DNA of 41,681 bases from Chloroflexota bacterium (lineage in GTDB: Bacteria > Chloroflexota > Dormibacteria > Dormibacterales > Dormibacteraceae): assembly GCA_005880945.1 (NCBI GenBank), contig VBIU01000055.1, positions 1-41,681 on the forward strand, in the 5' to 3' direction. The position numbers were made by a program, and so were the translations under genes. Within the stretch, counting starts at the first letter, position 1. The number at the start of each line of letters is the position of its first letter. The notes beneath the pieces are model-generated. The model was not told the DNA's origin and made no database searches. It worked only from the letters and a program-made list of their open reading frames with translations. Below, piece after piece: positions 1-6,676 of this stretch.

Positions 1-365
1 GGGCCGCCATCGCCCGAATAGCCGGCCCCAAGGAAACCGGTGATCATGACCGCCGTCTCAGTTGCGCTGTCATATGCCCAAATCGCATTTGTCGCCACAT
101 CCGACACGTAAACGATGTTGCCTCGCACTGCCACGCCGGCCGGCGCGAGGAAGCGGGCCGTTGAAGCTGTCGCCGCTGCCTTGGGCGCAGCGGCGGATGC
201 GCCGGCCGGGGGAATGACGGCGGTCTGAGCTGCGTGCATCGGTACCAGTGGGTCTTCGCCAACGGTCAGCTCGAAGGCTGCTGTCACCACGATTGCGGCG
301 ATGGGCAGGAAGGCAATGCGCCAATCGATTGCCCGGCCCAGGAAGCGACGCGGCTGCACGACCAT
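1..365 (-). CDS. Membrane-anchored NHL-repeat (beta-propeller) protein, 5' part only
   Basis: Partial gene running off the left edge; 121 codons are visible on the minus strand. The start ATG is at 363-365. A basic N-terminus (RRF, GRA) is followed by a hydrophobic segment at about residues 14-31 (signal anchor or signal peptide), an Ala/Pro-rich linker, and then the first propeller blade with the pattern LAPAGVAV..GNIVYVSD..TNAIWAYD. The last visible residues, GAGYSGDGGP, are the typical inter-blade loop of NHL/SMP-30-type repeat proteins. Such proteins are extracytoplasmic propellers that bind ligands or carbohydrate; the substrate cannot be told here. The start codon directly abuts the TAA stop (366-368) of the M23-like gene, so the two are probably translationally coupled and act outside the cell membrane together. 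No stop or frameshift is seen in the visible part. Confidence 0.75.
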   Translation of the reverse strand, partial: MVVQPRRFLGRAIDWRIAFLPIAAIVVTAAFELTVGEDPLVPMHAAQTAVIPPAGASAAAPKAAATASTARFLAPAGVAVRGNIVYVSDVATNAIWAYDSATETAVMITGFLGAGYSGDGG

Positions 366-2003
366 TTAGAGCACCACCCGCAAGTAGCCCGCGCTGCGCA
401 CCCGAGGCAAGCCCGTGAAGCTCGTCCACGCCTGGGCTTGAGCCTCCGCGAACTCTTCCTTGAGCGGTGCGGGGGAGTGGTTGTCGAATGCCTGAGGATC
501 GCCGGCACGCACGACGAAAGCGCCTGCCTCGGATCCGCTCAACACCAGGGTCGATCCGCCGGGACCGATCACTGTGGCGAGGCCGCCGCTCAGCCCGTGG
601 CCCAAGGTGGTCCATGGGGTCCAGGCGTGCCCCTGGCGAATGGTCGTCAGAAGAGCGCCGGAGGTGTTCAGCGCGAAGACCTGGACGCGTCGATCCACCC
701 TGAGCACCGCCGCCACCGAGGTGTCGTTTCGCCAGCCGATCTGCGTCCAGGGCAGCCAGCGGTCGCCCTTGGATTGGATCGCGGCAAAAACGGATCCGTC
801 CTCGGTCAGCACGAAGGCCTCCAGCAGGCCGGCGCCATCGCGCAACACTGTGGTGCGGCCGCCCAGCACCGCCTGGCCGGCGGGCTTGCCAAGCGAATGC
901 CAGCCCCTCCACGGGCCTCCGGCATGAGCCTGGCGATTGACCCTGACGCTTCCATCTGCGCTGGTCGCAACGACCTGGATCGCGCCGCGCGAGTCGCGCG
1001 CCACCGCGGGGTCGCCGGCCAGCCCGCTCGCGAATGGATCCCGATCCCACCTCGACCAATGACTCCCTGGGCGTGTCTGGTGCGCCTCCCACAGCGTGGC
1101 GTCGGCAGCGCGAACGAACACGTGCATCCGGCCGTCTGGTCCTAGGACCGTCGCCGGGAGGCCGACGAGCGCGGAGCCCACGCTTGCCGGACGGCCCAGG
1201 GAGGTCCATCGCGTCCAGCGAGTCGTCGCATTCAAAGCTGTCAGCTGCGACGAAACCCAGACGGCGCCATCCGCGCCGACACCAAACGCCATCAGGTGGC
1301 CGCGTCCGTCCGCGGCCACGACCGGATCGGTCAGGAACCCTGCGTGCGGGCCACCGGCCGTTTTCGTCCATCCGCCCGTCAGGTCCGACGACCAGGCGCC
1401 GCCGTCCGTCTCGGACCGAACCAGGATCTGAGTGCGCCCGTTCAGACCTCGCGCTGCGTACGACTGAGACATCAGTGAGCGATCGAGGAAGGCCAGGAAC
1501 GGCGACGGGTCGATGGACTGGTGGGTTCCTCCTCCGTGTGGTCGGGCATTGAAATCCAGGTTCGGTATGTCCGCCACGCCGAGGTCGCCGACGTAGCCGA
1601 CCAGGGTCCCGATCTCCACTCGCTGGCCCTTGGCAACAGTGGCCTTCGAGAGATGGCCGAGGACGATGTCGTGTCCCTCGTCCAACCAGATCTTGACGGC
1701 ATGCGGGCCGTAGTCATGGGCCTCGCTGCCGCCGATCTCGGTCACCACGCCGGACCAGCCCGCGTAGATCGGCGTGCCGTAGGGGAGGTCGATGTCCATC
1801 CCCTCGTGGACGTACGAGCAATTGAAGCGCGCGTCATGTGGCTCGAGCTCGACGGAGGTGCACCCGTAACCGAGGATCACCTCAGGGTCACCCGGCCACC
1901 AGGGAGAGGTCTGGGCGGAAGCCGAGACAGAGAGCGCTGTGGTGATCGAGGTGGCGATTGCTACACCAATCAACCCCTTGATCGCCCCAGCCCGCCGTGT
2001 CAT
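366..2003 (-). CDS. Secreted M23-like (LysM/lysostaphin-type) domain protein with C-terminal WxxW beta-propeller
   Basis: 545 aa. Residues 1-30 form a signal peptide ending at SASA. Residues about 60-170 match the M23 (Gly-Gly endopeptidase) fold: HEGMD supplies H66 and D70 of the first zinc motif, GHLS holds H117, and DPSPFL near 165 matches the DPxxFL end of the domain. The second zinc/catalytic motif, normally HLHFE, reads NLDFN at 148-152, so both histidines are replaced. Residues about 180-545 hold roughly seven repeats of about 45 aa, each with a W-x(2)-W strand and a DG(S/A)V turn, as in PLL-like or sialidase-like propellers. The protein is therefore probably a cell-wall or glycan binder, and may not be an active peptidase. 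A GAGGAA ribosome-binding-like stretch lies about 10 nt before the start. The downstream NHL gene starts immediately after the stop. Confidence 0.8.
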   Translation of the reverse strand: MTRRAGAIKGLIGVAIATSITTALSVSASAQTSPWWPGDPEVILGYGCTSVELEPHDARFNCSYVHEGMDIDLPYGTPIYAGWSGVVTEIGGSEAHDYGPHAVKIWLDEGHDIVLGHLSKATVAKGQRVEIGTLVGYVGDLGVADIPNLDFNARPHGGGTHQSIDPSPFLAFLDRSLMSQSYAARGLNGRTQILVRSETDGGAWSSDLTGGWTKTAGGPHAGFLTDPVVAADGRGHLMAFGVGADGAVWVSSQLTALNATTRWTRWTSLGRPASVGSALVGLPATVLGPDGRMHVFVRAADATLWEAHQTRPGSHWSRWDRDPFASGLAGDPAVARDSRGAIQVVATSADGSVRVNRQAHAGGPWRGWHSLGKPAGQAVLGGRTTVLRDGAGLLEAFVLTEDGSVFAAIQSKGDRWLPWTQIGWRNDTSVAAVLRVDRRVQVFALNTSGALLTTIRQGHAWTPWTTLGHGLSGGLATVIGPGGSTLVLSGSEAGAFVVRAGDPQAFDNHSPAPLKEEFAEAQAQAWTSFTGLPRVRSAGYLRVVL

Positions 2004-2048
2004 TCGACTTGTTCCTCGGGGCTAGTAACGGCGGCCAGGCCGCACCGT

Positions 2049-2054
2049 TACTGT
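2049..2054 (+). promoter_or_regulatory. -10 element TACTGT before a 6-codon leaderless mini-ORF
   Basis: TACTGT ends 7 nt before an ATG at 2062. From that ATG the frame reads six codons (MMSWQK) and stops at 2080-2082, overlapping the GTG (2079) of the small membrane protein gene. This fits a leaderless uORF coupled to the downstream start. Inference from spacing only. Confidence 0.4.
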
Positions 2055-2078
2055 CTTGCGAATGATGAGTTGGCAAAA

Positions 2079-2330
2079 GTGAGAATCACCATCGGCAACC
2101 TGTTCTCGTGGCTGGTCACCGCCCTGTTCGGCGTCATCTTTGTCGCTCTCGTTTTCGAGAGCTGGGCGCTTCTCACCAACCACGAACCCATAACGGACTA
2201 CGTCAGGCCCGCGGTCCACGCATATCCGGGGTGGGCGTTCGTCACCGCGATGGCGATCGGCATCCTTCTCGGGCATTTCCTGTGGGGGCCGGCCAGGGGC
2301 AGGACCTCGCCAGTGGATGCTCCGCAATGA
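2079..2330 (+). CDS. Small two-TM holin-like membrane protein, copy 1
   Basis: 83 aa from GTG 2079; family not recognised. Two hydrophobic segments are seen, at about residues 8-30 (FSWLVTALFGVIFVALVF) and 52-70 (GWAFVTAMAIGILLGHFLW), joined by a short polar loop with charged residues, then a basic tail. The ending GILLGHFLWG resembles GMLLGHLVWP in the next gene, so the two are tandem paralogues. Size and topology are like class II holins or small membrane components, but no enzymatic motif exists. The TGA stop overlaps the ATG of the next gene (ATGA). The start was chosen because a 6-codon leaderless mini-ORF ends on it; longer in-frame extension upstream runs antisense through the M23-like gene and is not credible. 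Confidence 0.6.
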   Translation: MRITIGNLFSWLVTALFGVIFVALVFESWALLTNHEPITDYVRPAVHAYPGWAFVTAMAIGILLGHFLWGPARGRTSPVDAPQ

Positions 2331-2539
2331 ACCTCAGCGCCGAAGCCACCTTTTCTCTGATCGCGACAGCATTCACCGGCATCGCTTTCCTGTTGATGCT
2401 CGAAGAGGCGATAGCCCTGCGGTTGGGCAAGGACCCGATGAGCAACAGCGTGCGGGCGGCCGTCCGGCGCTTTCCGCGCGCGACCTATGCGTTCGCGGTC
2501 GTCATCGGGATGCTGCTCGGCCACCTCGTGTGGCCGTAG
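2327..2539 (+). CDS. Small two-TM holin-like membrane protein, copy 2
   Basis: 70 aa, family not recognised. TM1 spans about residues 7-25 (TFSLIATAFTGIAFLLML), followed by a charged loop (EEAIALRLGKDPMSNSV), a basic stretch (RAAVRRFPR), and TM2 about 52-68 ending GMLLGHLVWP. The same plan as the preceding gene (TM, loop ending in an Arg/Pro segment, TM ending GHxxW) indicates duplication. The ATG overlaps the preceding TGA, so the two are translated together, perhaps in fixed ratio as a hetero-oligomer. It converges on the Xer gene with only 3 nt between the stops. A lysis or secretion-pore role is possible because an M23-like protein is divergently encoded, but this is speculation. Confidence 0.6.
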   Translation: MNLSAEATFSLIATAFTGIAFLLMLEEAIALRLGKDPMSNSVRAAVRRFPRATYAFAVVIGMLLGHLVWP

Positions 2540-2542
2540 AGC

Positions 2543-3472
2543 TCAGGCGCCGGCTTTCTTACCGTCCAGGAATTCCTGGTAGCGGCGATAGGCGTCCTGC
2601 TTTCGGCTGTCGACGATCTTCGTGTAACCCTGAAGCGTGTTGAGGTTCGCGTGCCCCAGCACCTCCTGGACCAGCCGCACGTCGCCGCCAGTCACCTCGA
2701 GCAGTGTCGTCGCCGCTGTGTGCCTGGCCACGTGGGGGGACTTGAACGACCACACGCCCAGCTCCTTCCGCAGCCGGCGGACGATGAATCGAGCCCCCGC
2801 CGAGGTCAACCTCCGCCCCCGGTCGTCAGCCACCGAGCGATCGAAGTTGACGAACAGCGCCATTGAAGCGTCCTCGCGAGCGCCGAGGTAATCCTCGAGC
2901 GCTGAGCGAGCGTCGGTGGTCAGGTAAACCGACCGCTGCTTCGAGCCCTTGCCGGTGACGACCAGCCGGTTGCCGCTGCGCGGGAAGTCGGTGCGGTCCA
3001 GGGCGAGGGCCTCTGAGATGCGGGCCCCGGTGCTGATCAGGAACTGAACCAGAGCCCTGTCGCGCTTTTCGGCGAGGGTGCCCGTCGGCAAAGCGGCAAG
3101 CATTCGAACCAGCTCATCAGGGTCGATCGGCTTGGGCAGCCTCTGCTCGAGCTTCGGCAGCGTGATCCCGTTGGAGAGGTCTTTCTCGATCAGTCCTTCT
3201 TTCGAGAGCCACCTCAGCCACGAGCGGATGGCAACCAGGGCACGGGCGCGCGACGCCGGGCTCTTCAGGCGCCCTGCGAGGTGGCGCTGATACGCGCGCA
3301 GATCGTCGTGGCGCAAGCCGTCGACCGACAGAGAGTGGCCGTTCGCCTGGAGAAACTGGATCAGCTTCTGGAGCTCGGACTGATACGCCCGGACCGTGTT
3401 CGGGCTGCGGTTCGCTTCAAGCTGAAGCCAGCCGAGGTATTCCGATGCGGCGGCCTGGAGGTCGAGAAGCAT
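2543..3472 (-). CDS. xerD: Tyrosine recombinase, XerC/XerD family
   Basis: 309 aa, the usual length of chromosomal Xer proteins. The N-terminal SAM-like core-binding domain (about 5-90) contains SPNTVRAY and RAYQRHL. The catalytic domain has the full set: R151 in TGARISEA, K175 in GKGSKQR, H247 and R250 in HVAR, H274 in LGHANLNT and the nucleophile Y283 in GYTKI. The family resolves chromosome dimers at dif; some members are integrases. ATG 3472 was chosen because homology to Xer begins there (MLLDLQ, with SPNTVRAY about 20 residues later); the open frame extends upstream to 3628 but that part is not Xer-like. XerC and XerD cannot be told apart here. Two tRNA-Arg genes lie 0.8-1.5 kb away, but no attachment-site repeat was found, so a housekeeping role is preferred over an integrase. 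Confidence 0.88.
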   Translation of the reverse strand: MLLDLQAAASEYLGWLQLEANRSPNTVRAYQSELQKLIQFLQANGHSLSVDGLRHDDLRAYQRHLAGRLKSPASRARALVAIRSWLRWLSKEGLIEKDLSNGITLPKLEQRLPKPIDPDELVRMLAALPTGTLAEKRDRALVQFLISTGARISEALALDRTDFPRSGNRLVVTGKGSKQRSVYLTTDARSALEDYLGAREDASMALFVNFDRSVADDRGRRLTSAGARFIVRRLRKELGVWSFKSPHVARHTAATTLLEVTGGDVRLVQEVLGHANLNTLQGYTKIVDSRKQDAYRRYQEFLDGKKAGA

Positions 3473-3563
3473 GTCGAGGCCGACTGCATGTTGCCATATC
3501 GATTCGAGGCCGTGTGCCCCGCGGCAACGATCTAAGGCCGGGGTTGCTTCGTTATCGATCCCG

Positions 3564-3569
3564 TAGAGT
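3564..3569 (+). promoter_or_regulatory. -10 element TAGAGT of lipoprotein A
   Basis: TANNNT hexamer ending 10 nt before the ATG at 3580; no Shine-Dalgarno in between. One of the near-leaderless promoters of the window. Confidence 0.5.
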
Positions 3570-3579
3570 GAGACGAGAC

Positions 3580-4218
3580 ATGACCAGATCGTTGACAGTC
3601 GTGCTTGCGCTGTTGATGGTCGCCGCATGCGCCGCGTCGCCAGGGAGGATCAATGCGGCGACCGCCGCCAGCGTGTCGGTTCAGCAGGGCGATGTCCCCG
3701 CCGGCATGGTCCGCTGCGATCTGTCTGGGGACATCAGTGCCTATCTGGAAAACATCAAGACCAAAGACCCGTCCACGTACACGTCGACCAAGACGCAGTG
3801 GGAAGCGGCTCAAAAGAACGGCGCGACCGCAGCCCAGGTGGTCTTCTACACCGACAGCACGCAGAACTGCACGAACGTCGAATCAAAGGTCTCCAACATC
3901 AGCGCCGCGGCCTACAAGCTCGTCGTCAACTTCGTGATTCAGTTCAAGGATGAAGCAACGGCCGCGAGTGGCTACAACGGCGACAAGATCTTCGGGATCG
4001 ACAAGACGACGCTGAAGGGGGACGGCGCTCCGGTGACGGAGGGGGACAAGACCGGGCTCGGCCCGAACTCCATAGTGCTCAGCCTGCCGATCGCCGACCA
4101 GTCCTTCTATATAGCGGTGTGGCAGAACAAGGCCTTCATGGTGATCCTGGGGATCATCAACCTGGACGCGGTGACGGGGCAGAAGGTGGCGGTCGCCGAG
4201 AACAAGCGAATCCACTGA
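3580..4218 (+). CDS. Lipoprotein A, paralogue of the gene at 4311-4943
   Basis: 212 aa, no named family recognised. The N-terminus MTRSLTVVLALLMVAAC is a lipoprotein signal peptide with lipobox VAAC, so the mature protein should be lipid-anchored on the outer face of the membrane. The body is about 190 aa with two cysteines (VRCDLSG, QNCTN) that could form a disulfide, and an Asp/Lys/Thr-rich middle. Aligning with the 4311-4943 product gives shared blocks: MTRSLTV, VQQ...P.G, the cysteine followed by I..YL, then KLVVNFVIQFKDE against KAVASFVAIFKDE, and a C-terminal region with N(L)..V(A/T)... The start ATG is supported by the signal peptide and the TAGAGT hexamer 10 nt upstream. The stop lies 12 nt before the 3' end of a convergent tRNA-Arg gene. 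Confidence 0.75.
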   Translation: MTRSLTVVLALLMVAACAASPGRINAATAASVSVQQGDVPAGMVRCDLSGDISAYLENIKTKDPSTYTSTKTQWEAAQKNGATAAQVVFYTDSTQNCTNVESKVSNISAAAYKLVVNFVIQFKDEATAASGYNGDKIFGIDKTTLKGDGAPVTEGDKTGLGPNSIVLSLPIADQSFYIAVWQNKAFMVILGIINLDAVTGQKVAVAENKRIH

Positions 4219-4230
4219 TTCGCACGGTGG

Positions 4231-4303
4231 TGCGCCTGGCAAGAATCGAACTTGCTGCCTCTTGCTCCGCAGGCAAGCGCTCTATCCGGTGAGCTACAGG
4301 CGC
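4231..4303 (-). tRNA. tRNA-Arg, anticodon GCG
   Basis: Minus-strand cloverleaf of 73 nt. Acceptor GCGCCTG pairs with CAGGCGC, followed by discriminator A; CCA is encoded (4228-4230 in complement). The D arm contains AGCTCACCGGATAGAGC, the anticodon stem is CTTGC/GCAAG with loop CTGCGGA (anticodon GCG at 4268-4270, reading CGC), and the T arm contains GTTCGATTC. It lies only 7 nt after the stop of lipoprotein B on the same strand, with no promoter visible between, so it may be processed from a joint transcript. Confidence 0.93.
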
Positions 4304-4310
4304 GAGCGGT

Positions 4311-4943
4311 TCAGTTTAGGCGAGCATCGATCGTTGTCGTCACCGTCTTGAAGTCCGCCACCTCGAGGTTGGTGAGGACCACCAGAGCGACGAAGACCGA
4401 CCGCCGCCAGCACGCGATGCGCACAGTGGGGCGGTCGTAGGTCCAGGAGCTGACACCGAGACCAGTGGTGGTTCCCCGGACAAGACCGGGTGCGACCTGG
4501 TCGGGCGCCGGCGGGACGAAGCCGAGCACGCCTGACGCCCACGCCCGCTCCGCCTGTCCCTCGTCTTTGAAGATCGCGACGAAGCTGGCCACGGCCTTGA
4601 ACGTGGTGGTGACGCCCAGCTCAGAGGTGCAGGCGGCCCCGCCATCCCCGTAAACGGAGATCGCCGCGTCATCGGCGCCCTTCGCCTGAAGCTGCTGCCA
4701 GCGCAGCGTCATGACCAGCCCCAGGGCCGAATCCGCTGCACGAAGCTTGGTCAGGTAGCCGGCGATAGGACCGGAGCCCGCGCACGCGCCGAGGCCCTTG
4801 GGGGTCTCGCTTTGCTGGAGGACGGCCGCGGTGACCGTCGTACGAGGTGATGGGATAGGAGAAGGCGTCGCTGCCGCGGGCGTGCTGCCCTGACATGCCA
4901 CAAGAAAGGCGCCGAGCACTGCGACGGTCAGAGATCGGGTCAC
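4311..4943 (-). CDS. Lipoprotein B, paralogue of the gene at 3580-4218
   Basis: 210 aa, start GTG at 4943. The signal peptide MTRSLTVAVLGAFLVAC has lipobox LVAC; a Pro/Ser/Thr/Ala-rich linker (about 20-38) follows, as is common after lipid anchors. The body aligns with lipoprotein A over its length (LQQSETPKGLGAC, PIAGYL, FKAVASFVAIFKDE, a C-terminal LTNLEVADFK block) and keeps two Cys in similar places. The function is unknown; an extracytoplasmic ligand-binding role is possible. TAGACT 9 nt upstream supports the GTG start. That hexamer lies inside a palindrome, AGTCTAGACT, that also gives TAGACT to the divergent tRNA-Arg(CCG). Downstream, tRNA-Arg(GCG) follows on the same strand after 7 nt. 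Confidence 0.75.
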   Translation of the reverse strand: MTRSLTVAVLGAFLVACQGSTPAAATPSPIPSPRTTVTAAVLQQSETPKGLGACAGSGPIAGYLTKLRAADSALGLVMTLRWQQLQAKGADDAAISVYGDGGAACTSELGVTTTFKAVASFVAIFKDEGQAERAWASGVLGFVPPAPDQVAPGLVRGTTTGLGVSSWTYDRPTVRIACWRRSVFVALVVLTNLEVADFKTVTTTIDARLN

Positions 4944-4952
4944 GGCGGGCGC

Positions 4953-4962
4953 AGTCTAGACT
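4953..4962. promoter_or_regulatory. Bidirectional -10 palindrome AGTCTAGACT
   Basis: A perfect 10-bp palindrome that reads TAGACT on each strand. Leftward it ends 9 nt before the GTG of lipoprotein B; rightward it ends 14 nt before the 5' end of tRNA-Arg(CCG). Only one direction could be melted at a time, so the two outputs may compete. Confidence 0.5.
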
Positions 4963-4976
4963 GGTGAGCCGGGCGC

Positions 4977-5049
4977 GCGCCTGTAGCTCACCGGACAGAG
5001 CGTTCGGCTCCGGACCGAAAGGCAGCAGGTTCGATTCCTGCCAGGCGCA
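4977..5049 (+). tRNA. tRNA-Arg, anticodon CCG
   Basis: 73-nt cloverleaf. Acceptor GCGCCTG (4977-4983) pairs with CAGGCGC (5042-5048), discriminator A at 5049. The anticodon stem is TTCGG/CCGAA with loop CTCCGGA; anticodon CCG is at 5010-5012 and reads CGG. The T arm contains GTTCGATTC. After the discriminator the DNA reads CCT, so CCA is not encoded, unlike the GCG gene. The D arm and acceptor are nearly identical to tRNA-Arg(GCG) at 4231-4303, so the two probably arose by duplication. Confidence 0.93.
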
Positions 5050-5191
5050 CCTGAACACGATTCGATAAACAGCTGGCCGGCCAACTGGCTCCTCGCTGAA
5101 CCTCCGTCTTGTCAGCAGCCGCACGTGTGAGGAGTAGCATCGGTCGGCAGCGGGGAGCACAAGCTACCTGCATCACATAGAGCCGACGCCT

Positions 5192-6028
5192 ATGCACAGT
5201 ACAAATCGCCTCGTTGCCTGCTGGATCGCGGCAGTCTTTGGCATTACCGCACTTGGGATCGCCCCCCTGTTCGTCTACCGAGTCGACCTGAGTCGGCTGA
5301 CCTTCTCGAGTTCGATCCCCATCGCCGTGGGTTTGGGAATTGAGCTCACCGCGTATGCGCCCGCGCTGGCTGCAATCCTCGTGGTTGCATTGTTTCGCGA
5401 AGAGCGCGGCATCCGCCGCCTTCTTCGTCCGGTGTTGCGCTGGCGAGTCGGCGCGATCTGGTTCGTGGTCGCCGCGCTCGGGTCGACGTTGATCTTCATT
5501 GCCGCGGACGCCACCCGAGCCATGTTGCACGCCCCGCTGCCCAGCCCCTGGTTCACATTTCCAGGCTTTGCGTCGATGGGCTTCCTTGTCGGAGCTCTCT
5601 TGGCTGGAGCGTTTGGCGAAGAGGTGGGATGGCGTGGCCTCGGCCAGGCCAGGCTCCAGGGTCGCTTTGGCGCTCTATCTGCCGCCGTGGTTGTGGGCGT
5701 CGTGTGGACCCTGTGGCATCTGTGGCCGGTGATCGCACCGGGCGGGCTGGACGGCACGACATGGGCCGACGCATGGTTGACGTTGGTACGGTTGACGTCG
5801 TTATCAGTGCTGTTCGCTTGGCTCTATAACAGCACGGGGGGCAGCCTGCTCATCGTCATGGTTGCCCATGCGGGCTACGACATGGGTGTGAACCTCGTAC
5901 CAGGCGCCAATGGGAACCACGCTGACCCGGTCCTCGTGGTCATGCTTGCTGCGGTCGCAATTACGGTCGCTGTAGTGGTCGGTCCGAGCCTCGGCCACGC
6001 CCCAACTGCCGACGGACCTTCTCGCTGA
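5192..6028 (+). CDS. CPBP-family intramembrane metalloprotease (CAAX protease/bacteriocin-processing type)
   Basis: 278 aa, polytopic with about seven hydrophobic segments. The family motifs are present in order: GEEVGWRG (EExxxR) near residue 142, WTLWHLWP (FxxxH-like) near 178, and HAGYDM (HxxxN/D-like) near 227. These residues form the zinc site within the membrane. Family members cleave prenylated proteins or peptides, or act in bacteriocin self-immunity; the substrate here is unknown. The gene stands alone, after tRNA-Arg(CCG) and before a dehydrogenase remnant. An imperfect -10 (TAGAGC) ends 8 nt before the ATG. No truncation is seen. Confidence 0.87.
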   Translation: MHSTNRLVACWIAAVFGITALGIAPLFVYRVDLSRLTFSSSIPIAVGLGIELTAYAPALAAILVVALFREERGIRRLLRPVLRWRVGAIWFVVAALGSTLIFIAADATRAMLHAPLPSPWFTFPGFASMGFLVGALLAGAFGEEVGWRGLGQARLQGRFGALSAAVVVGVVWTLWHLWPVIAPGGLDGTTWADAWLTLVRLTSLSVLFAWLYNSTGGSLLIVMVAHAGYDMGVNLVPGANGNHADPVLVVMLAAVAITVAVVVGPSLGHAPTADGPSR

Positions 6029-6033
6029 TTCTG

Positions 6034-6165
6034 ATGAGCACTCCGCCCGAGCCGGTTTCGAGCCCACAGACTCGCGAGTCGCTCGATGAGATTGTGGATG
6101 CGCACCGCTACGTCGACCTGGGTCATAAGAAGGGCAACGTGATCGTCACCACCTCGCAACGTTGA
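6034..6165 (+). pseudogene. C-terminal remnant of a zinc-type alcohol dehydrogenase/quinone oxidoreductase (MDR family)
   Basis: A 43-codon frame whose second half, EIVDAHRYVDLGHKKGNV followed by IVT, is the characteristic C-terminal end of medium-chain dehydrogenases (…AHRYVESGHKRGNVVLTV). The nucleotide-binding and catalytic domains are absent; upstream DNA belongs to the CPBP protease in another context. The ATG at 6034 is probably accidental. I read it as a decayed gene trapped between the CPBP protease and the AraC gene; a functional microprotein is less likely. Confidence 0.6.
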
Positions 6166-6197
6166 TTGCGGCCCCCGATCGCGCGCGAAAGTCGTCG

Positions 6198-6203
6198 TAA
6201 CTT
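6198..6203 (+). promoter_or_regulatory. -10 element TAACTT of the AraC-type regulator
   Basis: TANNNT hexamer ending 9 nt before the ATG at 6213; no Shine-Dalgarno. Confidence 0.45.
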
Positions 6204-6212
6204 GAGAATACG

Positions 6213-6635
6213 ATGAGCCGCGCTGTCGAGGAGACCAACCGCCGCATGCTCCGGACCCGCGACGCCATCGACCGCGCCTACGCGGGGCCGCTCGACGTAC
6301 CCAACCTCGCGAAGCTTGCGCACGTTTCCGAGGCGCATTTCATCAGGACCTTCCGGGCGACCTTTGGTGAAACGCCGCACCGCTACCTGCAACGCCGGAG
6401 GGTCGAGCGCGCCATGTTCCTGCTGCGGGAGACCGACCGCACCGTGACCGACATCTGCCTGGACGTCGGGTTCGGGAGCCTTGGAACTTTCAGCCGCACG
6501 TTTCGCGACATCGTCGGCGAGACGCCCTCTGACTACCGGGCACGGGGCTACGTCTTTGCGGTGCCAAACTGCTTCTCGATGAGCTGGACAAGACCGAGCA
6601 GTTTTGGAGAAGCCAGGCAACAGGACGGCGCTTAG
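6213..6635 (+). CDS. AraC-family transcriptional regulator, DNA-binding domain only
   Basis: 140 aa. Residues about 15-110 form the two helix-turn-helix AraC domain: LDVPNLAKLAHVSEAHFIRTF is HTH1, and TVTDICLDVGFGSLGTFSRTF plus GETPSDYR gives the conserved second helix and the signature end. No N-terminal effector-binding domain is present, so the protein resembles MarA/SoxS-size regulators whose activity is set by abundance. The next gene, 41 nt downstream on the same strand, encodes a VOC-fold protein, a common partnership in small detoxification or antibiotic-resistance units. The first gene is near-leaderless, the second has a strong Shine-Dalgarno. Confidence 0.87.
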   Translation: MSRAVEETNRRMLRTRDAIDRAYAGPLDVPNLAKLAHVSEAHFIRTFRATFGETPHRYLQRRRVERAMFLLRETDRTVTDICLDVGFGSLGTFSRTFRDIVGETPSDYRARGYVFAVPNCFSMSWTRPSSFGEARQQDGA

Positions 6636-6663
6636 CATCGGTCTCATCGCAGACCACAACACC

Positions 6664-6671
6664 AAGGAGGT
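6664..6671 (+). promoter_or_regulatory. Strong Shine-Dalgarno AAGGAGGT
   Basis: Full anti-16S match 5 nt before the ATG of the VOC gene at 6677. It contrasts with the leaderless first genes and fits an internal operon gene. Confidence 0.75.
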
Positions 6672-6676
6672 CACCG

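Noticed and set aside
70-1371. Long open frame of 433 codons on the minus strand overlapping the M23-like gene
   Set aside because: Arg/Gly/Ala/Pro-rich, no domain; a shadow frame of the GC-rich secreted-protein gene, which has a signal peptide and repeats.
2543-5049. Integrated element using tRNA-Arg as attachment site, with the Xer-like gene as integrase
   Set aside because: Xer size and motifs are those of a housekeeping enzyme, and no partial tRNA direct repeat was found in the window.
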